From positions 1-7,201 of the forward strand of contig JAKACI010000077.1 of NCBI GenBank assembly GCA_021821565.1: a DNA stretch of 7,201 bases, read 5' to 3'. Each line of letters opens with the position of its first letter. Within the stretch, counting starts at the first letter, position 1. Shown piece by piece: positions 1-5,131 of this stretch. The notes below the pieces were generated by a model. It was given only the letters and a program-made list of their open reading frames with translations, did no database searches and was not told the DNA's origin. The stretch is from a bacterium (GTDB taxonomy: Bacteria > SZUA-79 > Acidulodesulfobacterales > Acidulodesulfobacteraceae). The position numbers and the translations under genes are program-made.

Positions 1-1
1 A

Positions 2-79
2 TCTTTTATTCCGGATACTTCTAACGATAAAGTTTGCGGATATTGTTCTTATTCTCTGTTATGCGGTAAAAATTTTTAA
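2..79 (+). CDS. C-terminal end of a probable PD-(D/E)XK exonuclease with a 4Fe-4S tail (AddB/RecB/Cas4-like); 5' end outside window
   Basis: Only the last 25 codons are visible, reading in the frame that starts at base 2 and ending at TAA 77-79. The peptide contains Cys-x2-Cys-x5-Cys (VCGYCSYSLLCGK), followed by four residues and the stop. This spacing and the aromatic residue between the cysteines match the C-terminal part of the iron-sulfur staple of AddB, Cas4 and RecB-family PD-(D/E)XK nucleases. In those proteins a fourth, distant cysteine lies upstream of the nuclease core. The nuclease domain itself lies before the window, so the subfamily cannot be told. Such proteins process DNA ends in recombination or CRISPR adaptation; nothing links this one to the electron-transfer genes downstream, from which about 550 non-coding bases separate it. 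Other short zinc- or iron-binding tails could look alike. Confidence 0.6.
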   Translation, partial: SFIPDTSNDKVCGYCSYSLLCGKNF

Positions 80-100
80 AATGCTAATAAAAATAAACAT

Positions 101-126
101 CCCAAATAAATTGGGGGGGGGGGGGG
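101..126 (+). repeat. Small hairpin running into a 14-base poly-G tract
   Basis: CCCAA (101-105) pairs with TTGGG (111-115) around a five-base loop, and the G run continues without interruption from 113 to 126. The tract stands in sequence that is otherwise almost only A and T, 21 bases after the stop of the upstream gene. A run this long is prone to slippage in replication and to miscounting in sequencing. No T-run follows directly, so a normal intrinsic terminator is not supported, although a T-rich stretch lies at 141-146. Confidence 0.8.
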
Positions 127-214
127 AGTTATTATTTAATTTTTTTGGTTTCATTTCTGTGAAAGCCGAACTTCAGTGTTCATTGATTTTGAAATACCTC
201 AATATTTTATAATG

Positions 215-239
215 CTTTAATGTTTTAATACTTTAATAC
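215..239 (-). repeat. Left cluster of GTATTAA motifs (reverse orientation)
   Basis: Two exact copies of TTAATAC, the reverse complement of GTATTAA, lie at 225-231 and 233-239, with a near copy (TTTAATG) at 216-222. Read on the minus strand this block closely resembles the right cluster at 315-356. The two therefore form an imperfect inverted repeat around the predicted promoter. It could be a multimeric operator, or an AT-rich repeat without function. Confidence 0.55.
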
Positions 240-252
240 AGGGTTGAGGACT

Positions 253-272
253 AAAATTGTCTTGACAATTTT
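253..272. promoter_or_regulatory. 20-bp palindrome (9-2-9) over the -35 box; possible operator
   Basis: AAAATTGTC (253-261) and GACAATTTT (264-272) are perfect inverted copies separated by TT. As DNA this is a typical shape for the site of a dimeric regulator, and it covers the whole -35 hexamer TTGACA (262-267), so a bound protein would compete with RNA polymerase. As RNA transcribed from further upstream it would fold into an 8-bp stem with a CUUG loop followed by six U, a weak intrinsic-terminator shape. Both readings are inference; the symmetry is directly visible. Confidence 0.5.
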
Positions 273-290
273 TTAAAAATTTAATAAAAT
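262..290 (+). promoter_or_regulatory. Predicted sigma-70-type promoter for the hdr operon
   Basis: A perfect -35 hexamer TTGACA (262-267) is followed after exactly 17 bases by TAAAAT (285-290), which matches the -10 consensus at five of six positions. Initiation would fall near A297, leaving a leader of about 335 bases before hdrC. In very AT-rich DNA, -10-like hexamers are common, but a perfect -35 at the ideal spacing is not. It is the best promoter candidate I found on the plus strand ahead of hdrC. Its position between the two GTATTAA clusters supports a regulatory role. Confidence 0.5.
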
Positions 291-314
291 AGAATGATGT
301 GTTTTTAAAACAAC

Positions 315-356
315 GTATTAAAAGTATTAAAATGTATTAAAATTAAAGGTATTAAA
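315..356 (+). repeat. Right cluster of GTATTAA motifs (direct repeats)
   Basis: GTATTAA starts at 315, 324, 334 and 349, each followed by A, so the copies are 9, 10 and 15 bases apart. The cluster begins about 18 bases downstream of the predicted transcription start. Two more copies of the heptamer lie at 434 and 443, inside the tandem TTGTATTAA. The near-helical spacing of the first three copies would suit cooperative protein binding, but low-complexity expansion could also produce it. Confidence 0.6.
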
Positions 357-532
357 TTTATTTCAATTTTTTATTTAAAAAAATAACCTGAAACGAAACG
401 CATTATTATTATTATAGAATTAATAAATCAGTTGTATTAATTGTATTAACGTTATTAATAAAATCAATAAATAAAAAATTATGTTTATTTAATTTATTTA
501 TAAAAACAATCAAAATAATTATTTTTTTGTTT

Positions 533-557
533 TTAGGATAATATTAATATATCCTAA
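533..557. promoter_or_regulatory. Perfect 8-bp dyad in the hdrC leader, followed by T-run
   Basis: TTAGGATA (533-540) and TATCCTAA (550-557) are perfect inverted copies with a nine-base centre (541-549). TTTTT (558-562) follows directly, and a T-rich tract lies upstream (521-534). In RNA this is a hairpin plus U-run, about 75 bases before the hdrC start, so it could attenuate transcription. As DNA it could bind a regulator. The stem has only two G-C pairs, so terminator activity would be weak. Confidence 0.4.
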
Positions 558-633
558 TTTTTAAAATAAAATAAAATATATAAATCAAATATAAAAAATA
601 TAAAAAAACAATAAAAAAAACGGAAATTACATT

Positions 634-1182
634 ATGAAAACAGTTATAAATGAACAGCAAAGAAGAAATTTTGTCGGAGAAGTAGAATCCAAATTACATG
701 ATAAGCTTGCAAAATGTTATCAATGCGGAAAATGCTCTGCAGGATGCCCCGTAAATTTTGAGATGGATTACACTCCCAATCAAATAATTAAAATGACCGA
801 ACTCGGTATGATCGATAATGTATTAAATTCTAAAACAATATGGCTGTGCGTTTCATGCAACACATGCTCCACGCGATGCCCTAAAGGCTTTGAAGTAGCA
901 GGCATAATGGATGTTTTAAGAGAAGTAGCTATAGGCAGGGGAATTAAATCAAAAACTGAAAAAGAAATTCAAACTTTTCATGAAGTGTTTTTAGACAATG
1001 TTAAATCTAACGGCAGAATTTTTGAACTTGAATTAGTAGGAAAATATAAGTTAAAAACAAAACATCTTTTTAGAGATATGTTTCTTGCGCCAAAAATGAT
1101 TGAAAAAGGAAAATTGAAAATGCATAGCGATAAAGTTTCTAATATTAACCAGATTGCAAAAATATTTAAAGATTTTGAGTAA
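634..1182 (+). CDS. hdrC: Heterodisulfide reductase subunit C (HdrC), two 4Fe-4S clusters
   Basis: The product (182 aa) is the small electron-transfer subunit that links HdrA to the catalytic subunit HdrB in the soluble HdrABC complex of the cytoplasm. Two classical 4Fe-4S motifs are visible: C28-x2-C31-x2-C34-x3-C38-Pro (CYQCGKCSAGCP) and C72-x2-C75-x2-C78-x3-C82-Pro (CVSCNTCSTRCP). Their spacing and the helical stretch between them are typical of HdrC. No membrane segment is present, which argues against the HdrE-linked and QmoC/DsrM membrane types. Length is normal for HdrC. The ATG start has a weak Shine-Dalgarno sequence (GGA at 622-624, nine bases away). It is the first gene of the cluster and 156 non-coding bases precede hdrB. 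The lysine-rich C-terminal third (about residues 100-182) carries no further motif. Confidence 0.93.
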   Translation: MKTVINEQQRRNFVGEVESKLHDKLAKCYQCGKCSAGCPVNFEMDYTPNQIIKMTELGMIDNVLNSKTIWLCVSCNTCSTRCPKGFEVAGIMDVLREVAIGRGIKSKTEKEIQTFHEVFLDNVKSNGRIFELELVGKYKLKTKHLFRDMFLAPKMIEKGKLKMHSDKVSNINQIAKIFKDFE

Positions 1183-1338
1183 TAATTTAAATTTAATGTA
1201 ATGTAATGTTATAATAAATAAAATTTACAATAAATAATATTTATTGTAATAAATAAGCATTAATAAATAAGCATTAATAATTTTTAAAAAATAAACGGAG
1301 GACAGTTTAGTTAATAACTTGACTGTAAAATACATTAT
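1183..1338. other. hdrC-hdrB spacer with repeats and a hairpin
   Basis: This spacer is longer than usual within an operon. It holds three tandem copies of TAATG (1194-1208), a perfect 11-bp inverted repeat (1225-1235 with 1239-1249, centre AAT) and about 2.4 tandem copies of a 14-mer (TAATAAATAAGCAT, 1247-1260 and 1261-1274, then a partial copy to 1280). It ends with the hdrB Shine-Dalgarno region. The 11-bp stem is nearly all A-T and has no following U-run, so it is more likely an RNA-stability or processing element, or neutral, than a terminator. No gene is seen here. Confidence 0.7.
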
Positions 1339-1341
1339 ATG
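1297..1341 (+). promoter_or_regulatory. hdrB ribosome binding site with a hairpin between Shine-Dalgarno and start codon
   Basis: The only strong Shine-Dalgarno sequence, GGAGGA (1297-1302), ends 36 bases before the hdrB ATG (1339), too far for normal initiation. No start codon lies at a normal distance from it. The sequence from 1302 to 1326 folds on itself: ACAGTT (1302-1307) with GACTGT (1321-1326), one T-T mismatch, then AGTT (1309-1312) with AACT (1316-1319), loop AAT. That gives ten pairs, one of them G-U. Folding this segment leaves 12 bases between hairpin and ATG, close to a working distance. The pairing is visible; its role in translation is inferred. Confidence 0.5.
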
Positions 1342-2205
1342 AAATTAGCATATTATCCGGGATGCAGTCTTAAGGGGACTTCATTTGAATATGAAGTGTC
1401 TTTATTAAAAGTATTGGAAGCTTTAAATATTGAAATACAGGAAATTCCCGATTGGAATTGCTGCGGAGCTTCTGCCGCCCACAGCCTAAACCACAATTTG
1501 TCAGTGGCTCTTCCTGCAAGAAATCTTGCAATTGCCGAAAATAACGGTTTTAAAGAAGTGCTTGCTCCATGCGCTGCCTGTTCAAGCAGATTAAAAACAG
1601 CAAAGTATGAAATGGGTTCAGATGATATTTTAAAGAAGAGAATAACGGATTCTTTAGAAATGCCTTACAATAATTCACTTAATATCTCAAATATGCTTGA
1701 ATTTTTATTAAATGTAGCAGGCAAAGAAAAGATAAAATCATTAGTAAAAAAACCTCTTTCAGGTCTTAAGGTTGCTTCATATTACGGGTGTCTTTTAGTC
1801 AGGCCCCCTAAAGTTATGCAATTTGACGACGCGGAAAAACCGGTTTCAATGGACGAATTAGTTGCGTTAACAGATGCCTCGCCCGTGGATTATTCTTATA
1901 AAACAGAGTGCTGCGGAGCGATTAATTCGTTGTCAAAACCCGATGTGGTTATGGCTTTGACGGGAAAGATTCTATATAATATAAAAGAACACGGTGCCGA
2001 TCTTGTGGTCGTAGCTTGTCCGTTATGTCATTCTAATCTTGATGTAAGACAGAGAGAAATAGAAAGAAAATATACTGAAAAAATAGGGCTGCCTGTGCTG
2101 TTTATAACAGAACTTTTAGGTCTTGCTTTCGGTTTTTCCCCGAAAGAACTTGCTATTGATGGACATATGGTAAATGCAGATAAAGTATTAGAAAAAATTT
2201 TGTAA
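1339..2205 (+). CDS. hdrB: Heterodisulfide reductase subunit B (HdrB), catalytic CCG-domain protein
   Basis: HdrB (288 aa) is the disulfide-reducing subunit. In methanogens it cleaves CoM-S-S-CoB on two non-cubane 4Fe-4S clusters. In bacteria the substrate is uncertain, DsrC trisulfide being one proposal. Two complete cysteine-rich CCG domains are present: C9...C41-C42...C78-x2-C81 and C151...C191-C192...C227-x2-C230. All ten expected cysteines are kept, so both non-cubane clusters should form. The beginning (MKLAYYPGCSLKG) is a textbook HdrB N-terminus and fixes the start at ATG 1339; upstream in the same frame there is only a stop at 1315. The C-terminal tail after residue 250 (ITELLGLAFG) is also typical. 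It follows hdrC and lies 50 bases before hdrA. No membrane segment is seen, so it is cytoplasmic. Confidence 0.95.
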   Translation: MKLAYYPGCSLKGTSFEYEVSLLKVLEALNIEIQEIPDWNCCGASAAHSLNHNLSVALPARNLAIAENNGFKEVLAPCAACSSRLKTAKYEMGSDDILKKRITDSLEMPYNNSLNISNMLEFLLNVAGKEKIKSLVKKPLSGLKVASYYGCLLVRPPKVMQFDDAEKPVSMDELVALTDASPVDYSYKTECCGAINSLSKPDVVMALTGKILYNIKEHGADLVVVACPLCHSNLDVRQREIERKYTEKIGLPVLFITELLGLAFGFSPKELAIDGHMVNADKVLEKIL

Positions 2206-2255
2206 ATTAATAAATTAATCCGATTATTATTTATTTATATTGAGGTAAATATATT

Positions 2256-4238
2256 ATGGCACGAATAGGTGTATTTGTTTGCTGGTGCGGTTCTAATATT
2301 GCAGGCACCGTTGATGTTAAAAGAGTTGCCGAAGAGGCGGCTAAAATTCCGGGCGTCGTTGAAGCCGTTGATTACAAATATATGTGTTCCGACCCCGGTC
2401 AAAATGCTCTAAGAAATATGATTAAAGATAAAAATCTTACAGGGGTCGTGCTGGCTGCCTGCTCTCCGCATATGCATGAAAATACATTCAGAAAAGCGGC
2501 AATAAGAGAAGGTCTTAATCCTTATTTTGTTGAAATAGCAAATATTAGAGAACAAGTCTCGTGGGTTCATGAAGATAAAGAAAAAGCAACTGAAAAAGCC
2601 ATAGATTTATTAAAAATGATGGTGGAAAAATTAAAAAGAAATAAACCCATTGAAGATGTAAGGGTGCCCCTTACAAAAAAAGCTCTTGTTATAGGCGGCG
2701 GTATTTCAGGGATACAGGCTGCTTTAGATATAGCTAACGGCGGAGTTGAAGTTATTCTTGTTGAGAAAGAGCCTTCTATCGGCGGGAAAATGATACAGCT
2801 TGATGAAACATTTCCCACTCTTGACTGTTCAAGCTGCATAATGACTCCTAAGATGGTTGAAGTATATCAGCATCCTAATATAAAACTTTACACATATTCA
2901 GAGTTAGAAGATGTATCAGGCTATATAGGAAATTTCAACGTAAAAATAAGAAAAAAAGCGAGAAGCATCGTTGAAAAAGACTGTACAGGATGCGGAGATT
3001 GCTGGAATATCTGTCCTATGCATAAAAATGTAAAAAGCGAATTTAACGTGAATTTATCGGAAAGAACAGCCATATATGTTCCTTTCCCTCAGGCTGTTCC
3101 ATTAATTCCCGTTATAGATAGAAGTACATGTTTACATTATAAAAAGGGCGGTAAATGTCAAAAATGTTATGACGCTTGCGGACCAAAATGTATAAATTTC
3201 GATTTACAGGATGAAATAATAGAGGAAAAAGTAGGCGCTATTGTAGCCGCTACCGGCTTTGATTTAATGGAAAATTCTTTATACGGCGAATATGGCTACG
3301 GTCAATTTAAAGATGTAGTTTCAGGACTTCAGTTTGAAAGACTTTTGTCTGCTTCAGGACCGACCGAAGGAGTTATAAAAAGACCGTCCGACGGTAAAAC
3401 GCCTGAAACCATTGTTTTTATTCAATGTGTAGGTTCAAGAGATCCTGAAAAGGGAGTTCCTTATTGTTCAAAAGTTTGCTGTATGTATACTGCCAAGCAT
3501 GCAAAATTATTTGCTCACAAAGTTCACGGATCTCAAAGTTATGTTTTTTATATAGATATCAGAGCTACAAGCAAAGGATATGAAGAATTTGTTAGAAGTA
3601 CAATGGAAAATGACGGAGCTATATATTTAAGGGGCAGAGTTTCTAAAATATATGAGGACGGCGGTAAGTTAATTGTCAAAGGTGCCGATACTTTATCGGG
3701 AAATCAGGTTGAAATTGCTGCGGATATGGTTGTTCTTGCAACGGGCGTTATTCCTAAAAAAGGTTCTGATAAGATGGCGCAAATGCTGGGCATTTCTTAT
3801 GATAAATATGGTTTTTATACCGAGTCTCATCCTAAACTTCGCCCTGCCGAATCTTCAACTGCGGGAATATATCTTGCTGGAATGGCTCAGGGACCGCGTG
3901 ATATTCCTGAATCCGTTGTTTCAGGTTCTGCCGCTGCATCTAAAATACTCGGGCTGTTTTCAAAAAGCGAGTATGAAGTTGAAGGAACGATAGCTTCGGT
4001 TAATAAAACGACTTGCGTAGGATGTTTTTATTGTCAGAGAGTGTGTGCTTATAGCGCAATAAGCAAAGAAGAAGTTAAAGACAGAAACGGCAATGTTTTA
4101 AAGGTTGTTGCAAATGTTAATTCAGGATTATGCACAGGATGCGGCGCATGCGTAAATGCATGTTTTTCTAAATCTATTGATGTAAGAGGATTTATGGACG
4201 AGCAGATTTTTGCAGAAATAAAATCTCTTGCAGTATAA
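2256..4238 (+). CDS. hdrA: Heterodisulfide reductase subunit A (HdrA), FAD and multi-4Fe-4S electron hub
   Basis: HdrA (660 aa, normal length) is the flavin subunit thought to bifurcate electrons between ferredoxin and the HdrC-HdrB branch. The N-terminal domain has C9-x-C11, C44 (MCSDPGQ) and C69 in the signature AACSPHMHENTFR. The FAD-binding Rossmann motif GGGISGIQAA starts at 147, with the acidic E170 at the end of the second strand. LDCSSCIMTPKM (C191, C194) is typical of HdrA. A first inserted ferredoxin has C243-x2-C246-x2-C249-x3-C253; a second cysteine group lies at 292-312 (C292, C301, C304, C308, C312). CVGSRD (C391) and C404-x3-C408-C409 follow. The C-terminus carries two ferredoxin motifs, C587-x2-C590-x2-C593-x3-C597 and C626-x2-C629-x2-C632-x3-C636, both unusually lacking the proline after the last cysteine. 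The start has a good Shine-Dalgarno sequence (GAGGT 2242-2246, nine bases). It is a single HdrA, not the paired QmoAB type. Confidence 0.96.
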   Translation: MARIGVFVCWCGSNIAGTVDVKRVAEEAAKIPGVVEAVDYKYMCSDPGQNALRNMIKDKNLTGVVLAACSPHMHENTFRKAAIREGLNPYFVEIANIREQVSWVHEDKEKATEKAIDLLKMMVEKLKRNKPIEDVRVPLTKKALVIGGGISGIQAALDIANGGVEVILVEKEPSIGGKMIQLDETFPTLDCSSCIMTPKMVEVYQHPNIKLYTYSELEDVSGYIGNFNVKIRKKARSIVEKDCTGCGDCWNICPMHKNVKSEFNVNLSERTAIYVPFPQAVPLIPVIDRSTCLHYKKGGKCQKCYDACGPKCINFDLQDEIIEEKVGAIVAATGFDLMENSLYGEYGYGQFKDVVSGLQFERLLSASGPTEGVIKRPSDGKTPETIVFIQCVGSRDPEKGVPYCSKVCCMYTAKHAKLFAHKVHGSQSYVFYIDIRATSKGYEEFVRSTMENDGAIYLRGRVSKIYEDGGKLIVKGADTLSGNQVEIAADMVVLATGVIPKKGSDKMAQMLGISYDKYGFYTESHPKLRPAESSTAGIYLAGMAQGPRDIPESVVSGSAAASKILGLFSKSEYEVEGTIASVNKTTCVGCFYCQRVCAYSAISKEEVKDRNGNVLKVVANVNSGLCTGCGACVNACFSKSIDVRGFMDEQIFAEIKSLAV

Positions 4239-4259
4239 TGCTATATAAAATACATAAGC

Positions 4260-4527
4260 AATTTACCGATATATAATGCTCAAAATTGCCGGTTGAGAAT
4301 TTTATTCTTTCTTAATGACCGCTTCGTTTTCGGCTTTTAGCCTCGTGAACAAAAACGGCATTCGTTTCTGCTTTGGAACTTTCCAGCTCAGGCGGGAATG
4401 ACTTTAGGGGATTTTAAACATTCACCCGCTGAATGTTAGTTCCCTATTCGGAAGTTTTGCAGTGACAGACTCTGCGAAAGCAGGAATATGTGGTAATCAA
4501 ATATTCCTTAAAGCATTGCGGTAAATT
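4260..4527. repeat. MITE-like or dispersed-repeat element with 15-bp inverted-repeat ends
   Basis: The left end AATTTACCG (4260-4268) + six bases + AATGCT (4275-4280) is matched in reverse complement by AGCATT (4512-4517) + one base + CGGTAAATT (4519-4527). That is 15 paired positions apart from one length difference. Between them the base composition changes sharply: by my count 80 of 180 bases are G or C in 4321-4500, against a few per line in other spacers and about a third in the genes. The interior holds GCGGGAATGAC (4392-4402) and CTGCGAAAGCAGGAAT (4472-4487), which resemble the widespread GTCATTCCCGC-GAAA-GCGGGAAT family of bacterial intergenic repeats. No transposase is encoded and no clear target-site duplication is visible, so it would be non-autonomous or an old remnant. 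Confidence 0.5.
4408..4444. repeat. Stem-loop inside the intergenic element
   Basis: AACATTCA (4417-4424) pairs perfectly with TGAATGTT (4430-4437) around a five-base loop CCCGC. Outside this stem GGGA (4408-4411) pairs with TCCC (4441-4444) across a small internal loop. A second, shorter hairpin, CTGC-GAAA-GCAG (4472-4483), has a GNRA-type loop, and a third, GGCT-TTT-AGCC, lies at 4332-4342. None has a U-run, so they look like repeat-element structure rather than terminators. They could stabilise or mark the mRNA between the two operon halves. Confidence 0.55.
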
Positions 4528-4615
4528 TAAAAATCTTTATAGGCAATTTTTGGTAATGTATTAATAAACATAAACATAGATTAAAATTACTAAATACACA
4601 ATGGAGCTAACTTAG

Positions 4616-5098
4616 ATGGAAAATAACAATACTGAAAAAAATCAAAATTTTTCCGATAATTCAAATAAAGGAATTATTGAGCAAAATAAAGAACCTCGTA
4701 TTATTGCTTTTGTCTGCAACTGGTGTACATATAACGGGGCTGATTTAGCAGGTACAAGCAGAATGAAATATTCTGAGAATGTCAGAGTAATTAAACTTCC
4801 ATGTACCGGCAGGATAGATCCGCTGTTTGTGGTAGAGGCATTTAAGAAAGGCGCAAAAGGAGTATTAGTTTCTGGATGTCATCCAGGCGATTGCCACTAT
4901 ACGAGCGGTAATTACCATTCAAGAAGAAAATATACGGCATTTAGAGATTTATTAAGCTATTTAGGTGTTGATATAAATAGAGTAGAATTTTCATGGATAA
5001 GTGCTTCCGAAGGTAATAAATGGGTTTCGGTCATAAATGATTTCACAAATAAAATAAAATCATTGCCGAATAATAGCGATATATTTAGCAAAAAATAA
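4616..5098 (+). CDS. mvhD: MvhD/FlxD-like 2Fe-2S electron-transfer protein
   Basis: This 160-aa protein belongs to the MvhD family (methyl-viologen-reducing hydrogenase delta subunit). It is the small 2Fe-2S protein that docks on HdrA and hands it electrons from a hydrogenase, formate dehydrogenase or Flx module. The family signatures are complete: FVCNWCTYNGADLAGTSR (C34, C37), LPCTGRIDP (C63) and SGCHPGDCHYTSGNY (C88, C93), then the conserved end WISASEG. In many other genomes the domain is fused to HdrA; here it is separate. The domain begins near residue 28, so the protein has an N-terminal extension of about 26 residues rich in Asn, Lys and Glu. The start at ATG 4616 is supported by GGAG (4603-4606, nine bases). 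In FlxABCD-type clusters this position is FlxD. The next gene follows after 33 bases. Confidence 0.93.
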   Translation: MENNNTEKNQNFSDNSNKGIIEQNKEPRIIAFVCNWCTYNGADLAGTSRMKYSENVRVIKLPCTGRIDPLFVVEAFKKGAKGVLVSGCHPGDCHYTSGNYHSRRKYTAFRDLLSYLGVDINRVEFSWISASEGNKWVSVINDFTNKIKSLPNNSDIFSKK

Positions 5099-5131
5099 AA
5101 TTTATACTTTATAAATAGGGATATATATTTT

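Larger units (their letters stand above)
80..633. other. Long AT-rich non-coding region upstream of hdrC
   Basis: About 550 bases separate the upstream stop from the hdrC start, and no believable gene is seen on either strand. The region contains a poly-G run (113-126), a slightly GC-richer patch (about 149-200), two oppositely oriented clusters of GTATTAA motifs, a predicted promoter with an overlapping palindrome (253-290), a short ATT microsatellite (about 402-415), a tandem 9-mer TTGTATTAA x2 (432-449) and an 8-bp dyad (533-557). From about 541 to 620 the sequence is almost pure A/T. The layout suggests a control region with a long 5' leader for the hdr operon. Confidence 0.75.
4239..4615. 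other. hdrA-mvhD intergenic region
   Basis: This 377-base gap splits the cluster into an Hdr half and an Flx-like half. From 4260 to 4527 it holds an element with inverted-repeat ends (described separately). The last 88 bases return to AT-rich sequence and contain one GTATTAA (4558-4564), the motif repeated before hdrC, and a weak TAAAAT (4582-4587) without a good -35. No gene is seen on either strand and no convincing intrinsic terminator follows hdrA, so read-through into mvhD is possible. Confidence 0.7.

Noticed and set aside
149..185. A second, diverged copy of the 4260-4527 element
   Set aside because: Only about nine bases (GAAAGCCGAA against TTCGGCTTT in reverse) and a vague similarity are shared; the ends are absent.
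253..290. Rex or FNR binding site at the promoter palindrome
   Set aside because: A redox regulator would fit the gene content, but the arms (TTGTC/GACAA, two-base centre) do not match TTGTGA-N6-TCACAA or TTGAT-N4-ATCAA.
80..633. CRISPR array or replication origin in the repeat-rich upstream region
   Set aside because: The repeats are short, AT-only heptamers without uniform spacers; no DnaA-box set, cas gene or replication gene is visible.
1319..1342. Leader peptide starting at TTG 1319 and overlapping the hdrB start by its TGA
   Set aside because: Seven codons only, a TTG start about 16 bases from the Shine-Dalgarno sequence and inside the hairpin; weaker than the hairpin-bridge explanation.
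2567..2839. Minus-strand open frame inside hdrA
   Set aside because: It lies wholly within the strongly conserved HdrA coding sequence and has no recognisable domain or ribosome site.
3673..3993. Second plus-strand frame inside hdrA
   Set aside because: It is a shifted frame of a well-supported gene, hydrophobic only because of the AT-rich codons.
4258..4303. Possible intrinsic terminator after hdrA (GCAATTT 4258-4264 with AAATTGC 4283-4289)
   Set aside because: The stem is seven base pairs around an 18-base loop and no U-run follows it; not convincing as a terminator.
4312..4414. Open stretch of about 33 codons on the minus strand through the intergenic element
   Set aside because: It has no start codon or ribosome site and is open mainly because the element is richer in G and C; the sequence looks like translated repeat, not protein.
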